Below are positions 49,431 to 63,638 of a stretch of 64,000 nt of DNA, piece by piece. Origin of the DNA: Lanius collurio (lineage: Eukaryota; Chordata; Aves; Passeriformes; Laniidae). The number at the start of each line of letters is the position of its first letter. Within the stretch, counting starts at the first letter, position 1. The notes beneath the pieces are model-generated. The model did not search any database, had not been told where the DNA came from, and saw nothing but the letters and a program-made list of their open reading frames with translations. The translations under genes were made by a program, and so were the position numbers. The stretch lies in assembly GCA_020086605.1 (NCBI GenBank), contig JACBWW010000017.1, positions 19,063,806 to 19,127,805 on the forward strand, read 5' to 3'.

Positions 49431-52400
49431 ACCTTCTTTGCAAGCCTGAATTCTTACTTCAGGCTGTCTGGATATGCTTGAAAGAGAAAAAATATCCTTT
49501 CACTATTTCTTCTAGAAGTTAAAATATTTTTTTTATCTTTCAAGTGTGTTTTTTTCCCCCAATACTCTGCTCCCTATAGAAAATGAAGTTTGCATTTACT
49601 GTGGTGTTTTCAAGTACAGTGAAGGCATTTCCACATTTGTAACATGACTGATAACCTGCTTATGCATCTAACCACGTTATTACCTAGAAACTTCAGGAAT
49701 TGTTTTGCAGCATACCTCAGTCTTTTTTCTATAGCCGGGGTTTGTCAGAGACGCTGTGGTTGCCATGAACTGTTTAGATGAGGATGCCAAGTGATAATGC
49801 AGGATCAGAGTACTAAGGAAAATTGTGGGGTTTGATGTTTGACAGCACTCCCTGTTCTTGTCCTTGGAGGGGAGGTTGGCTGAGATTCTGGGAAAAATGG
49901 TGCTGACTTTATTTTTGGTGCAGAGAAGTTGTTACGTAAACGCCTAATATCAAAGGTCTGGTGCCTTTGAAAATAATTATGTATGCTGGATTTTTTCCTT
50001 GCTGTCTGATCTCTCTAGCGTCACCTGGATTTTCAGCACCAGTAGCTGGTGTTCTGACAGAGCGTATTGCAAAGTGTGAATCAGAGCCCTTAATATTTTG
50101 TTTGTCTAAAAGAGAAACCTAGATAACATCTGTGTCTGCCCAGCTGTTTTCTTGACTCCAAGCATTACTCATTTGGCTGAAGACTTGCTTTACTGACCTT
50201 GTGCTTTTAGTGGACTCTGGGGCAAGATTCTGGAATGCCTGAGCAAATATTTTTGGAGATCTTAATCTCTGTTTTGACTAATATGAGCAGTGGCCTTCAG
50301 GTATTCCACAAAAGGCTCTTTTGAGTATTGTACAAAAACTGAAAGGGTGGCATTTTAGGTTGGGTCTGTGCAAGACACACAGATTTGTCATTACACAAAT
50401 CATTCCCATCTCTGCTTTGCTGGGAAGGGTGTCTCTGTTGCCATGTGTCTGTGACTGGTCTGGTCAGATGATCAGCTGCTCTGATGAGGCAGGTGAGCCT
50501 TGTGGTGGTGGTCCAGAGGAGTTTCTCAAGGAGTCATAGGCTGCTTCCACACATGCTGCTCCCCCAGTCCACCCTTGGGTGCTGCATGCTCAGAACCACC
50601 TTTTCATGCCTCTGATAGGGAGCACTAATAGTTATGTACATGTGGAATAAAATAAAAATAAGAAACCTAGAATGTCCTTTAGTTAAAAATAGCTGGGAAT
50701 ACATTGTGCTATTTCAGATTGTTACCACATAATGTGATGTGGTGGGACTTCAAAAATAGTGTGGTCAATATTCTGAGAAGCAGATGTGTAACCATAAATG
50801 ATATTTGCATGTGTAGGCTATTAAATATGTAGCCTTATCTTTATGTAGCCCTATTTGTGGTATGTACACATACTGCATCCTTCCATCTATGTGCAATACA
50901 GGGATGTGTATAGAGGGCCTTAGATACAGACAGTAAGCAAATAATACATTATATTAATAACTTCTTTTCCTGTGCTTACTTAGAGAATAAGTAAATTATT
51001 ATAGACCATTGAGTGATACTGATTTCCACTGGGATAAATGATGTATTTTAGCAGTGCAATTGGAAATTAGGTGATTAAGTAAGCTTCATACTGCCTGCTG
51101 TGTGGTTGATGCAAAAATGAAAGTTTTTACATAATAATATATCCTACAAAAACTATTTCAAGAAATATTTGTGGAGAAAACTGGGAAAATTTAGAAGAAA
51201 AGTATCTCTTTTTCCTATTGCATAAAAATCTTTTAGGTTGTATATTTAGACAAGTATTTTGCCTTGTGGGTGATATTTTATTTGCTAAAATTTATTTTGC
51301 AAATGGCTGACTTCTTTAAAGGCTATGTGTCATTAAAAAGGGTATTTTTCCTCTTCAGTTCTCTGTTATGTGATAAAAGCTATAAAAGTGTTTAGAATGC
51401 CCTTTCTTGAAGTGTTTGCAGTGTCATACTCACCTTTTAACTATCAGGGAATGGTTTAAAGTGTTAATTTTGATGTGTAAATGGGAAGAACCTGTGGACC
51501 TTTTGTATGAGCAGTTTCTTTGCTGCTTGTATCTTGTGGCCACAGTGACTTTCTGGCTTGTTTTCATGCAGGTTAAAACCTCTTTGGCATCCACAGCAAG
51601 GCCCTTCTACTTGCTGAACCCACTTGAAACAAATCCTGTAAACTCCAGAATATAGTATATCAAATTGTTAATTGAAGAATGACTCTTTAATGAAGAGTTG
51701 TGAAGGACAGGAGCTTAATGGTCCTTGTTTTCCCTTTCTCTTACTCAGAAAAATAATGGAAAACCAGGTGTCCACAATTTCTAAACTAAAGGTGAAATTC
51801 CTTACATGGTAGTGTTCTGTGGCAGCTGATGGTTTTCTTCCAGCAGTCTGCATGCCTTAAACTCAGGCTGGCTTTTGTCTAATGGTTGATAATGTCACCT
51901 TTATGTGGGTTAGGGCATTTTGAAGTCTTTTAAGTCTTGCAGATAAAGGGGGTTCATTCATATGGTGATGAGCTTTGGTTTCTCTGATACAACACTGTAG
52001 TATCTTTCTTGCAGTGAAACAAAGAAAATGGAATTGAGTGTGTTTTAGGAGAAAGCCTTTTTATTTCTACTTTACTTTAAACCTCAAGATCTTAATTTCA
52101 TATGTCTACAGAATCTGATTGCATCCATCTATCAGTCTTCTCCTTGCCAAAAGTATTGCCTTCCTTTTTAAAATTTATTTCTTTTTTAAAAATTATTTTT
52201 GGCATTTTTACCTTCACTGCTGGTGTCCCTTGAGCTTTCTCTAAGTCAGCATCTGCTAAAATTGCTTCAACCCTTTTTAATCTATCCTGCTTTTTTTTGC
52301 TAGTTTTACTGCCATCCATTTCCCCATGTTACAGACTAGTGCAACTGCTCTTGTCACATATTAGTCCCTTTAATTAAATAAGTGTTCCCAGCTTGTCATG

Positions 52401-55400
52401 GTTTTCCTATGGCGTGCTCTGTCAAATGGCAGGTCTCAATAACGTGTTTCTAAGCAGGAGACTAGATAAGTGACTTGAATCAGTGATTTGGAAGGTGAGT
52501 GTCAGGTCCTTGAAAAATTCCTATCTGCTCTGTGTGCAGGAACAGCCTAATCCCCTGGGATGCCAGCCATTTGGGTGGGTAAAATGCAAGCAGAGGGCTT
52601 TGGCTGTGCCAGCTGTGCGACGGGAAGCAGCTGGAGCGCTGCCGGAGAGCAGTTGGCAGCGCCGAGCAGTGACAGAGGGGCTTCAGTCACACAGGAGTGA
52701 CCACACTTGTCTAGCTGCAATGGTTAGAGGAAGTATTTCTGTACTCCCATTATTAACTGATTATGAAAAATGGAGCTAATGTTTTAAAAGTAAGCTCTGA
52801 TAGGACAAATAGACTAATGCATAATGTAGTTTATTTGGGACTGCAGTGAAATTAGTGGAGCAGAAGATTTTCTCTGTATTTTTGGTAGCATCAAAACATG
52901 CCATGGGAAAGTATTTTATGCACTTTCTTACACGACTAAACTAATTCAGCATTATGCAAATAGATAGGATGGTAGAAAAACATTTTAAAGACAAATGAGT
53001 GAAAAAAATTTGAAATTTTACTTTTTTTAAATGTTATGGCTCTCTTTAAAGCATTATGATTCAGAATAGTTTTTATTGGAAAAGAAAAAAAGTTGAAAGT
53101 TTAATTGGGTGGGGTAAGAAATACTCTTCTACTGAAGTTTCAAGCCAGACTGCTAACCTCTTGAATGTTGAATCAGTTTTAGACACTAACAGTTATTTCT
53201 GCGGAATGAAAATTTTTAACAAATGTTTTTCCTAATTCAGTAACTGGTTCATTCAGAGACCAGAAGCTAGCTGGTAGCTGAAAATGAGGATGCTTTGTTC
53301 TCATCTTCAGTGTATCTGCAAATATGAACCTGGAGTGATGACACGTACAAATTCTTCAATCACCAAAAAACATCAATGAGGAGCTTTTCTAATTTCTAAT
53401 AACTGCAGACAGCAATGCACTTGTTAAAAGATGAAATTTATTTTGTGGTTTTTTTTTTCTACTATTTAAAATGGTTTTATTTACTCAAACATCCTGAATC
53501 ATTGTATCAATCCATTTTAGTTCCAGTTTCCTTCTAAATGGTGCTTAAGACAAATGATATGGAAATAATTTCTATTTATTGGACCTCAACTGCTTGGTTT
53601 TTAGTACAAAAATGGAAATTGAAAATATGAATACATACGTAATCACTGAAGCTCATCATTGTGTATTTCTTGCTTGGAAGAAGTTGCAAACTTCATAGAA
53701 CACTTCCAGTTAGTCAAAACCAGTTCTTTTAATACCAGCTGATACTATGTAGCCATTTAAGGACAATTATTTGGCCCAAACTTATAGTGAGTTCTAAAAT
53801 GAGTTTTTCAGCTTGATTAAAAGGGATGATTATAGTTCATTTTCAATGGACATAAGAAGGACAAACTTCTGTATCTGCCAGTGGCTGTTATTCTTGAAGG
53901 CAAAAAATCCTACGCAGAGATTGTGAGGTTAAATCTTAAATCTAACAATGTTCTGTAGATAAAGGTCTAGTTGAAGACTCACAGCTCATCAAAGAAGCTT
54001 ACAGCCGATGGGTCTGAGAACAGGTCACCAAATTTGAATTTGGAGGTAATTTTCTTTTAATAGAAAGAAGTAAACACTTGTAATTATATTCATTCAATGC
54101 TGCCATTTCTCAACAAAATCATGTACTTATTGTAAAACGTTTTCCCATTGCGACCTCTTTTGCTTCTTATGTGACTGTGTCTGATCTAGGTTTCTGTTTG
54201 TGTGAAAACAAGAAACCATACATGAATAAAAGCAATTTAAAAAAGAAAACACAACCCTCTCCTCTCTAAGAACTGACTTTACCATGCAGGTTATATAAAA
54301 TGTACACTGATAAGTAAAGTCATGACTTTTACAGTTGTGAGGGAGGTGAAACAAAGCCTGGAGTCATGTGCATTGACTTTCCTATTTGTCTTCTGAAACC
54401 TCATTACACTTTGCAAATTTATTGCCTGTATTAATGCTGATCCACTAATGCTAATTCTTGGGAGCTCAATGCAATGCATTTCTGCTGATTTCTGACTGTC
54501 ATTAGTAACCATGAAAACATTACTTATATCTGGATTTGTCAGCGCCTTTCTTTGGAGCCTTTTTCCTCCGGTAGCTACTCATGAAGGCTGAGCTAAAATT
54601 TTGGTGGCTTAAAGTCAGGCAATGTTCATATTCTACTGAAAATTTTGGGAGAAAGGGCAGTGTTAGTTCTTCTGAGAGCAGATAAAGTTTTTTTTTTCTT
54701 AACATGTTTAACATGAAATATGATAGAGGCTAGGAATTAAGATTGAAATGATTTAAATTTGAGTGACTGTTGGGTGTGCAAATATCCATTTGTGTGGGTC
54801 TGTAGGTGTGTCCAGTTAGGGATGCACATGAATAGGGATACAGGAAGCTCATAGACCGAGTTAAATTTGAGATGCTGCTTCCTGTATTTTTGTTCTAAAT
54901 CACAACTGTGAAATCTTTCTGGTAAAAATAAAAAAAAAAATCCACTAAATAATATGTGTTTTGAAAATGCCTACAAGGAGTCAAGATGAAGCACTGCTGG
55001 CTGGCCCTGCACAGTGTGCAGTGTCCACGCATTTCCATAATGGCATTACTTTTCCCATTAAGTTGAGTGAATTATAGCACTTTTTGTTTGAAGTGTTTGC
55101 TCTAGTTGTGGCATCAGTGAATTCTGTGGCTTTTAAAAAATTCACTGCTTACTAAGAAACGTAATTTCTTTTTTAGAGGGAATGTCATGATAGAAGCATA
55201 TCCTAATAGATTACAGTGAGTGAAGGCAATGTTTTTGGAAAGAAGGAGTGAAAGGAGGGAGTAAAGATGACATGTTTATGGTATTGTGCACAATGCCTCA
55301 GATCTAATTTTATTTCATGTCTTTAATACTAATTGCTGATGCTGGTGTTAAGCCAAAGTAACCTTAAAACCCTAAAGTTGTTCCGTTGCATGGAAGACAT

Positions 55401-58400
55401 TAAAGTGACATTGAAGGAAATCTTCTCATTGGAATTTGACAACATGATAGCAGAATAAAATGTGTATAAAAGACCAGGGCTAAATGAATGCATCACATTT
55501 CACAGTACTTTTAACCTCAGAACCAACCTGTATTCAAATACTGTTTCTTCTGGCAGGGAAAGTGCTGTGATGCTTTTGGCAAGTTATTAAACATGTGAGC
55601 CTTAATTTTCCATCTGATGGAGAAGGAAATTAGTATTTTTCTCAGTGGATTTTGAAGATAGATTTCCTAGCACATCTTGAAGATATTCAGATGTTAGGGT
55701 ATTAGGGAGGATGGCCTTGAAAATACAAAGATGAAGTCAGACCAAAACTATTTGGTATTGCTTGCATTCCTTTGCTCCCATAGCACAAAGACGTTTTATC
55801 CTTTCTAGTGTGTTTTTTGGATTGGTGTGGTTTTTTTAGCCTTTTGGTCAAAAACAATGAAATGAACCTTTGCCAAGACTGAAGTTTGGCACCTTCTTGT
55901 GAAAGAGAACTTTATTTTTGATGTTTTAAGTATAAAGGCCTTCATGAGACAGTCTGTGGAAAAGCCCTTTTTCTGATCCTCGCTTCTGCTCTAAAGATAC
56001 TTTATTATGGTAAAACCACATATTGCACTGGAAATTAACAGGTAACTGTGTACCACCATACCTTTTCCCTAGCTGTAATTGTTCTTTAAGAACAAGGGGA
56101 GTAGTCATATTTTTTTTCATATTAATATGTTAATTGGACTTATGCCAAAATTACATCAACATCTGGGTTAGTTCAGAAAGGATTTACATGAATTAAAGTA
56201 TGCCAGTTATATGTAATGTGTGATTCATGGAATGCATGTGGCACTTCAGATACAAATTCTTATGTGTTTGTTTTGAGGGTTTTTTAGTTGTTTTTTGATG
56301 GTTGGCTTTATTTTGTGGTGGTCTTTTCTTTCACACTGTGTATACTAATGGTTCTGTTACCTGTATTGTCATGGATTGGCCTTCGCTAGAGGAAGACCCA
56401 GGTTTGTGGAATTTTAGCTATATGCTTACATAATAAAGTGATTTTTTTATTTTGTCTGGTTTTCATTTGCATTTTTAGAAATCTGCTCTTAGGTGTTTTG
56501 TTCTAATGCTAATATACAGGCTTCGTAGTGCATTGTATGGAAATGAGTTCATACCTTTAATTGGTATTCATTTTTATTACTTTAACTTCAGATTTTGGTT
56601 AAAGAACAGCTGTTTGATAAGGGCAGGCTTAATGTTGTTTATATTACCTGGGTTTGAAATGAAAAGCAGCAATTAAAAAATGTAAATGAATATTTATTGA
56701 AAGTGACCCCAGGGATATACTTGATCTGTGTTGTTTGCTACTGTTTATGCATATTATGCACCTTAATATTCCATGATCGCTTTCCCCCTGTCCTCTCAAA
56801 AGTTGAGCTTTAGGGGAATGAAGTTGGCAGAGTCAGAATAGAGGGTAAAGTATTAATTTAGCACAAGCAAATTGCAAGTCCAAGCCTCTTGAAGTTTGAG
56901 ATCATATAAAACAACATAACAACTTGGAAACCTGCATTTCCCGGGTTGGTACATGCTCTCATGTACTCAACTCCCCCTATCTTGTGAAAGAGCATTTCTA
57001 ACTTCTTGATCTACATTGAAATGGATTGGGAAATGGCAGTGCTCTGGCCTGGCACGATCCTTGGAATGATGTGTCTGCAAAGACTGTTTCTTTTATTTAG
57101 TGATAAGACATCTGCTAATAGTAGGGAAAAGTACGAGGTTAAGAAAAGGATATTCTAACTATTCCAGTATAGGACAAGAATTTATTTCAAATCTCTGTAA
57201 ATACTACTAGCAGCCTTTGCTGGTAATCATATTAATAAGCAGTCCTCAGTGAGCCAACATTATTAAGCTATACTTTTTAAAGATAGATTTGAATTGCTTG
57301 ACCCCTAATTGCCAGCTGTTTTTTAAAAATACATGGTCAATAAGTAGGCTTATCAAAAATTTGAGTGATTTTAGTTTCAGTGCATGTTTGAAGCAGGAAT
57401 ACCTCAGCCTAGAAATGAGTATAAACTTTTGAGGATGAGACAGAGGGCACCCTTTATTCTTTAGGCTGAAAAAAAATTCCAAATTATTCTGCTTGCTTTC
57501 TCTCCACATTTGGGAAGGAGCACAGGTGCATCCCAGAGTCCATGCTGAGGCAGACAGAGCTATTCTTCTCCTGCCTTCATAGCACTCTGCAAGCCAGACT
57601 GTTTGCAGCATCACTTTGCAGATGCCAATTTTCAGGAAAGTTAAGGAGGTGTAGGAATGATTGGTAATTTAAGAAATTTAAGAAATTATATATCCTCAAT
57701 TTCTCAAACCCTTAAAGCTTGGCAAGGGCTAAACTTTATTCCCAAACCAATATTTCTTTGGCTTTTGTCATTTTATTCAGCTTTTCCTGAAACTGGCATG
57801 CTGAAAATACTCCTAATTAATGCATATTAGAGACCTGCTAAAGCATAACTGAATTTTTCTAGGATTTCATATTGTAAATGCACGCTGCAATTCCTTATAG
57901 GACCTGTGCTAACCTACCTGGGCATGTACTAAAGCACAAGAAGGAACTTCCATCTGGAAAGGGGCAGAGTCAGACTGTTCCTGTGACATATTCCCTCAGG
58001 ATTCAGACAATAACCTGAGGTGCCTGGAGAGTGTGAGGGCAAAGATGCTGTTTTTCCCCTGAATATATTCAGTGCTTCTAATATATGAAACATAGAATGT
58101 GAAATATCCTCTGAGAAAGAGGAGCCTAATAAGGAATTTGGAGGATTCAGGAACATATTGGAAAAGCACATTGGTGTGTATGAGTATGCATGGAGGTAAA
58201 AGCATGAGAGTGGAGGGCCAGGAGCAAAGGCAGTATCAGAAGCAGGTTTTAGGGAGAACAGGCAAGAGTCTAGGAGTCTGGGAGGAGATGTTCTCTAATA
58301 TTTGGAAGGCCTTTTGGGAATTCAGATCTCTCAGTGGAGTCCTCAGTCTCCCTCTTTTGTTTCAGCAAATAGATGTGAAACTCACTGATATGTAGAAGTT

Positions 58401-60284
58401 ACACACAGCTGATTTTGGGATGGAAACTGTTACTGCTGTCACTGTTTAAATTAATTACAGAAGCCTGTGATCTCGTGTCTCTCAGTATAGCTGACAGAGG
58501 TCTATATCATCAGGTATTTTAGAGGAAGAAGCAATGTTTCATACAATAGATTTGAACCAAAATGCCTTGTTAAACTTTAACTTTGAAGACTGTTTCTTGC
58601 ACTTATTTACAACTTAATTGCAAGTTCTTGTAAACCTCATTCTTGTTCTGAAATCTTTAGAATTTGTCATTTATGTTACAATCTTCTTGACATTTTATGA
58701 GTAACTGAGAGATAAACTCAGTGTGTGTACTGAAGACCTACTTAAATTTTAATCAGGGATATTGAGCATATTGAGCATATCATGTAAACCGCTACACGAT
58801 TTTTTACTTTTTGTTTGACCAAGTAGGGCAACAAGCCCCGAGGGGCCCCAACACATGAATTGGTTCTGTGCTGCTGGTATTAACCTTCAGAGAAATTGGG
58901 AAAGGTGGTGTCCCCCTTGCCAGACTTGTGAAAACTGTGATAAAACCAATTAGCCATCTGTGCATGTATTGTAATTGGTGGTTCGTGCTGTCATGGGAAG
59001 TTAAAGAACAACCAGCCTTTTGTGTGTTTTTCTCTCAACATACTGGTTGCACCGAGGTTAATGAGACTCCTCAGGAATATAAACACCTCTGGTATAAGTA
59101 TGGAGTAGGAGATGTGTATTTTTATTGCAACATTTCAAATAGAAACTGTTTATTTTGGAAGTGTCAGATCTGTGTTTGGCATATGAAATTCAAAGGCAGC
59201 CATTAGACATTTTAAAGTGATCTTTTGTTATTTTTTTTTCTATCACTGTGGCTTCAGTGGAATCTTTGTTTGAATTCTTCTTGTCTGAATTTTTATTACC
59301 TTAGTAACTGTTTCTGCAAGTACTGCCTTTTTACATTTTAAATTATTTCCGCAACATTTTCTGAGAACAGACCGATATTTTATTAGACATATAAGTCCTC
59401 AATATTATAAGTTCTATAAGCATTTAAGGATTTTTTCAGTCATTTTTTGTTAAAATTTTGTCAGACAGCAGCCATAATTTTATGCTGAAGTACCTTATGC
59501 ATAAAGGCTCTCTCACTTCTGTTGGGAATTGTACCTCAAAAGAGGTGTTCTGCAGCATTTACATTTCTGAGGCCGTCAAACCTTTACTCAGTTAAACTTT
59601 AGGTTGCAATTTGTCCTTGAAACACTCTGGGGGAATCATAATTTATATGTTTTGATGCTTCTTCTGTTCTAGACCTCTTTTTTCACTTATTATTCATAAT
59701 TAAATGCACTATTGGTTTTATGGTAAAACTTTTGTTTTGCTCCTGATTCTGTAGGGGGTTTTGTGAACAAAAAAATTGCTTCTTTGTCAAGTAAGAGTCT
59801 AATAGAGTGAAGAACTATTTTAATGACTAAGGTGCTAGTGCAATGCTAATTTTATTTTTAAGTATCAATTAAGAAGACATCTTACTCTTTGGAACAACAA
59901 CAGAATAATCAGATATCAGTGACTCTACTTCATACAAGAAGTTTCTAAGAAAGTGTATTCACTGCTATATAGTTTCATCCATGAACCATGTAGATGATTG
60001 TGTCTCATTTTTTGAGAATTCATTGTTCTTTTCTAGAAAAAATGTAGAAAATACCTGATACAATCCATTATTATAATTTTAACTGCATGTAGATAGTCAT
60101 GAGACATCTTAAAATTGCAAGAATTATTGCTTTAAGGGGATTTGACTTTGTTTTATGGTACAGTAAGAATAATTTTTATAGTAATCTTCTGCTAAATCAG
60201 TCATAAATTAAATATAGTACCAGGTTTGTTTTTTTCCCCTAGAAGATTTTGCCAGTGGGCTTAGTGCTGCATCCATGAATGGGA
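49431..60284 (+). other. CDK14: CDK14 intron 2, no recognised element
   Basis: About 10.9 kb of AT-rich intron. I see no exon, LINE or LTR. A small GC-richer patch lies at 52590-52680. A 112-codon opening at 58868-59206 starts in slightly GC-richer sequence but has no recognised similarity. Short tandem motifs occur (ATATTGAGC twice near 58760). Confidence 0.6.
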
Positions 60285-60470
60285 GAGAGAGCTGGTGGAC
60301 ACCATAGGGAGGCTACTCATGATCATCTTTGTAAGGTCGTGAGAATCAGTCCAAGAGACTGGAAGAAAGCAAACATCACCCAGACCTTTGGAAGGGGTAA
60401 CAAGGAGGATGCAGGGAAATATCAGCCAGTCAGCCTTACTCCAATCCCTGGAAAGGTGATGAGCCTCTCA
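60285..60470 (+). mobile_element. CR1 LINE, internal RT fragment
   Basis: About 185 bp in one open frame translate to ISPRDWKKANITQTFGRG, then NKEDAGKYQPVSLTPIPGK. This matches the CR1 ORF2 reverse-transcriptase N-terminal part (DWKKANVTPIFKKG and GNYRPVSLTS-type motifs in the family). It lacks both the 5' part and the 3' end that CR1 insertions normally keep, so the remainder was deleted or has decayed. Confidence 0.85.
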
Positions 60471-62509
60471 TTTTGGAGGCTATCTCTGTCCATGTTCCTT
60501 TCACTGTTTGGAGGCACACCCCTCCCACTCCCCAATACTACAGAGAGGTCTCATGTAAAAGTAAATTTTCAGTGTTTTGTAGAGTTTTTGATTTGAAATA
60601 TTGTGCTGTAAATCCTGTAGCGGTGACTTAGGTGGAAGAAGATGTCCATTCAGAACCTTCAACCTGTCAGTTTTATGGAATCATTCCCCTTTTTTGTCAT
60701 AGACCTTAATTTTTCTCTTTCCTTGTGTAATAGGATTCTTCAACTTGATACAGGAGAGATAGATATAAGCTAGATAAATTAATCAATGTATTTTTCCATG
60801 TTATCTACCCAGAAGAAGTTTCATTTGAATTTGAATTTGAATTTGTTAGACTGAAACAGCATGCTTCCTTTAAAATTTCCTTTCAAGAAATTTATGAAAA
60901 TCTGAACAAGGTAAGGAAAATTCTTTTCCTCCTCTGAAATCAGTATATTTCTCTTTGAAAAATTATTACAACTTTGGAGGCTCCTTGAATTTTTTTATAG
61001 GCCATATATTTGTTCTTGAATAAATCTCTTGATGCATAAACCTGTCCCAGTTCTCCGTAGCCACTGTGCTCCATCGCATGAAAATCCATGTTCTTCTACT
61101 TAATAAGATTGTAGCACAATAGGGAGTCTATTTTAGAACATGCTGTAACGGGGTTCAGCCCTAGAAGTATGGAAAGAGATGGTCTGGGGAGAAAAAATCC
61201 ACTTAGGTGAAATACTCCGTGAGGATGGGTGTTCTGTGAACATTTAAGCTGCAGTAGCTGTGCTACCACTAACTGTATTTGGTAGAAGTGTTTTTAATAG
61301 TATGTGGAAGAGACTTTTTTTCTCTTGTCCTTTCTGAAATTTTTTATCTTCAGCAGCTCACTCCTCCTGAGATGCTTTCTATTTCTCACCTAGGAAGTCC
61401 TGGGAAAATAGATAAGCTGCTCAACATGCATTAAAGCTTTATCGGCTTCTGGACTGAAGTGCCCTTCAGTGAGAATGCCCAGGTGAATGCAACCCTCTTG
61501 TCTGAATTACTGAGATAAAAGAGGACAAGAAAAGCAGTCTGCAAGGGGGTAATGACCCAGATGGTAAAGGGTTTTATATGTCAAAACCAGCCCTTTGTAT
61601 TTAACCAACTAACAGATAAATATTAGTGGAATACCTGCACTTTTGGTGCTTGTTTCTTGTGAGCTCTTGACTCAGCATTGCATCTGTTTGAGCTTTGATG
61701 TGCCTTTTTGCTGATCATCATTGTATGCCAATTTAATTAGTAAAGAACAAAAGGGTGACTGCAGTGAAACTCTCGTCTGTCAAGTAGTGCAGCCTTCTAG
61801 ATAAATAGAGCTGGAAGGAGGAGAAATGATTCTCATGGCTGTTCCTCACATATTATTATGAGAACCAACAATATTCTTAAATCAGGTGTTACTTGACTGT
61901 TTATATGTAGTTTGTCAGCCACTTGTTTAATTTCATGTTGTGCCACCATCTAACCTAGTGTTTTGCTATCATCAGGTTTTCCAGTCATCATGATTTGCGT
62001 GATGGTTATACATGTCACATGTGCTGTGTATGCCATGCAGAATGTGTAAAATACCCCTTTCTGAGACTTAAGGGGGGAATGGTGACTAACCCTCCAGGTA
62101 GGAGAGAGAGGCATGGAAGAAGGATGAAAAATTGATGTATTAAAAAAAGATATTTACTTGAACTGCCAAAAGTTGCCCAAGGATTTTGCAATATAGACCA
62201 TTTGGATGATGAAATGATAAGGATATTTCATGCTAGTATGAATGAAGCAATGCATGTGAAGAACTTAACTGCAGCGATGCATGTGTGATGGTGAGTGTAA
62301 ACAAATTACATTATTCTGGATAAGAATTGTAGGGTCATTGGATGACAGTGTGAAGATAGACATTAGATGTTAAGCAGTACTCTAAAACACAGGTAAACCT
62401 TCAGAAACACATAGGGAAAGAAAGGAGAATAAAACCATAGCTGCCATGAGGTTATTGCAGAAGTACTGTTTTTTAAAATATGTTACACATTATGCCTCAT
62501 TAAACAGAA
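60471..62509 (+). other. CDK14: CDK14 intron 2, no recognised element
   Basis: About 2 kb of AT-rich sequence. A short (TTTGAA)n microsatellite lies at 60824-60847. No exon or transposon is recognised. Confidence 0.6.
60824..60847. repeat. (TTTGAA)n microsatellite
   Basis: About four copies of the hexamer in TTTGAATTTGAATTTGAATT-like sequence. Confidence 0.85.
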
Positions 62510-63025
62510 ATGTCACAGTCCATGTCCATCCTGTGCTGGGACCCCAGAGCTGGATGCAGTGTTCCAGGTGGGGTCTCTCTCACCCCAGTGGGACAGAGGG
62601 GCAGAATTCCCTCCCCTGTGTGCTGGCCACGCTGCTTTTGGTGCTGCCTGTGGCTCTGGGCTGTGAGTGCACATGGCTGGGTCATGTTGAACCTCTCATC
62701 CCCCAGTACCCCCAGGTCCTTCTGGGCAGGGCTGCTCCACATCCCTTCATCCCCCAGCCTGAATGGATGCTGGTGTTATCCCAGCCCAGGTGCAGCAACT
62801 TGCACTTGGTCTTGTTGAACCTTATGAGATTCCCATGGGCCACTTCTTGAGCTTCTCCAGTCCCTCTGGATGGCACCTGTCCTTCAGGTGTGTCAACTGC
62901 ACCATTCAGCTTGGTGTCATCAGCAAATTTGCTGAGGGTACACTTGATCCCTTCATCCATGTCATTAGTGAAGATATTAAATAAGACTGGTCCCAATATG
63001 GACCCTAAACCAAAGCCTTTCATGT
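62510..63025 (-). mobile_element. CR1 LINE, antisense RT fragment
   Basis: The minus-strand frame 63023-62682 reads LGSILGPVLFNIFTNDMD, then CTLSKFADDTKLNGAVDTP, then RFNKTKCKLLHLGW. This is the CR1 reverse transcriptase with the catalytic FADD box still visible. Further 3' the sequence continues in other frames to CCAGCTCTGGGGTCCCAGCA and stops without the CR1 3' UTR or terminal repeats. A fragment truncated at both ends and frameshifted, so inactive. Confidence 0.92.
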
Positions 63026-63638
63026 GAGTATCTCAAAGTGAAAAGGAGAGGAGGCTAAAATCTGATGCTTTCAAAGAAAATGAGAATTTTAGTGGATGAT
63101 ATATTTAAACTTAAGAAAGAGATGAAGGTGAACTCATCATTTTGTGTTAAGTTTTAATTTATTTATAGAAAGCTTTCTTCTCCTAGCCAAAACGCTGTGG
63201 ATGACTTTGAAATAGGATATCACTGAGCTTTGTCACTCTATGAGATCAGCCGTAGCAATATATGTAACTCAAAAATGAAACGTTTTCAGGGATTCATTCC
63301 TGGGATCTGTACTGGTAGATATTAAAAAGCTATTGTTAATTCTTTATAACTATCCCTAAAGGCAGACTTTGTAAACTCTTTCTGTAGTATTCATCATTAA
63401 AATTTGTGTCTCAAAAACATTACTATCCTTTCCTTGTTAGCTTTTTTTTTTATTTATGTTTTTTTGGACTGCACTGGGCTGCTGTAATGACCTAGGCCAT
63501 CAAGGACTCCCAAAAATATCCTATGACTCATAGGATTGCATCAGTCCATTGTGAAATTCCCCACTCTTGGGGAGGCACTGGACATTCCTGCCTGAACCTG
63601 ACCATGTATAAACTGGGCACTTTGAAGACTTGGGACAC
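63026..63638 (+). other. CDK14: Intron 2 spacer before the PRPF6 retrocopy
   Basis: About 610 bp, AT-rich at first, then more GC-rich from about 63540. The last 100 bp or so may include 5' UTR of the retrocopied mRNA, but I cannot recognise it. Confidence 0.5.

Noticed and set aside
58868..59206. 112-codon Cys-rich frame on the + strand
   Set aside because: I considered a small secreted or mitochondrial protein, but found no convincing motif pattern, and the length is within what chance gives in a 64 kb window.
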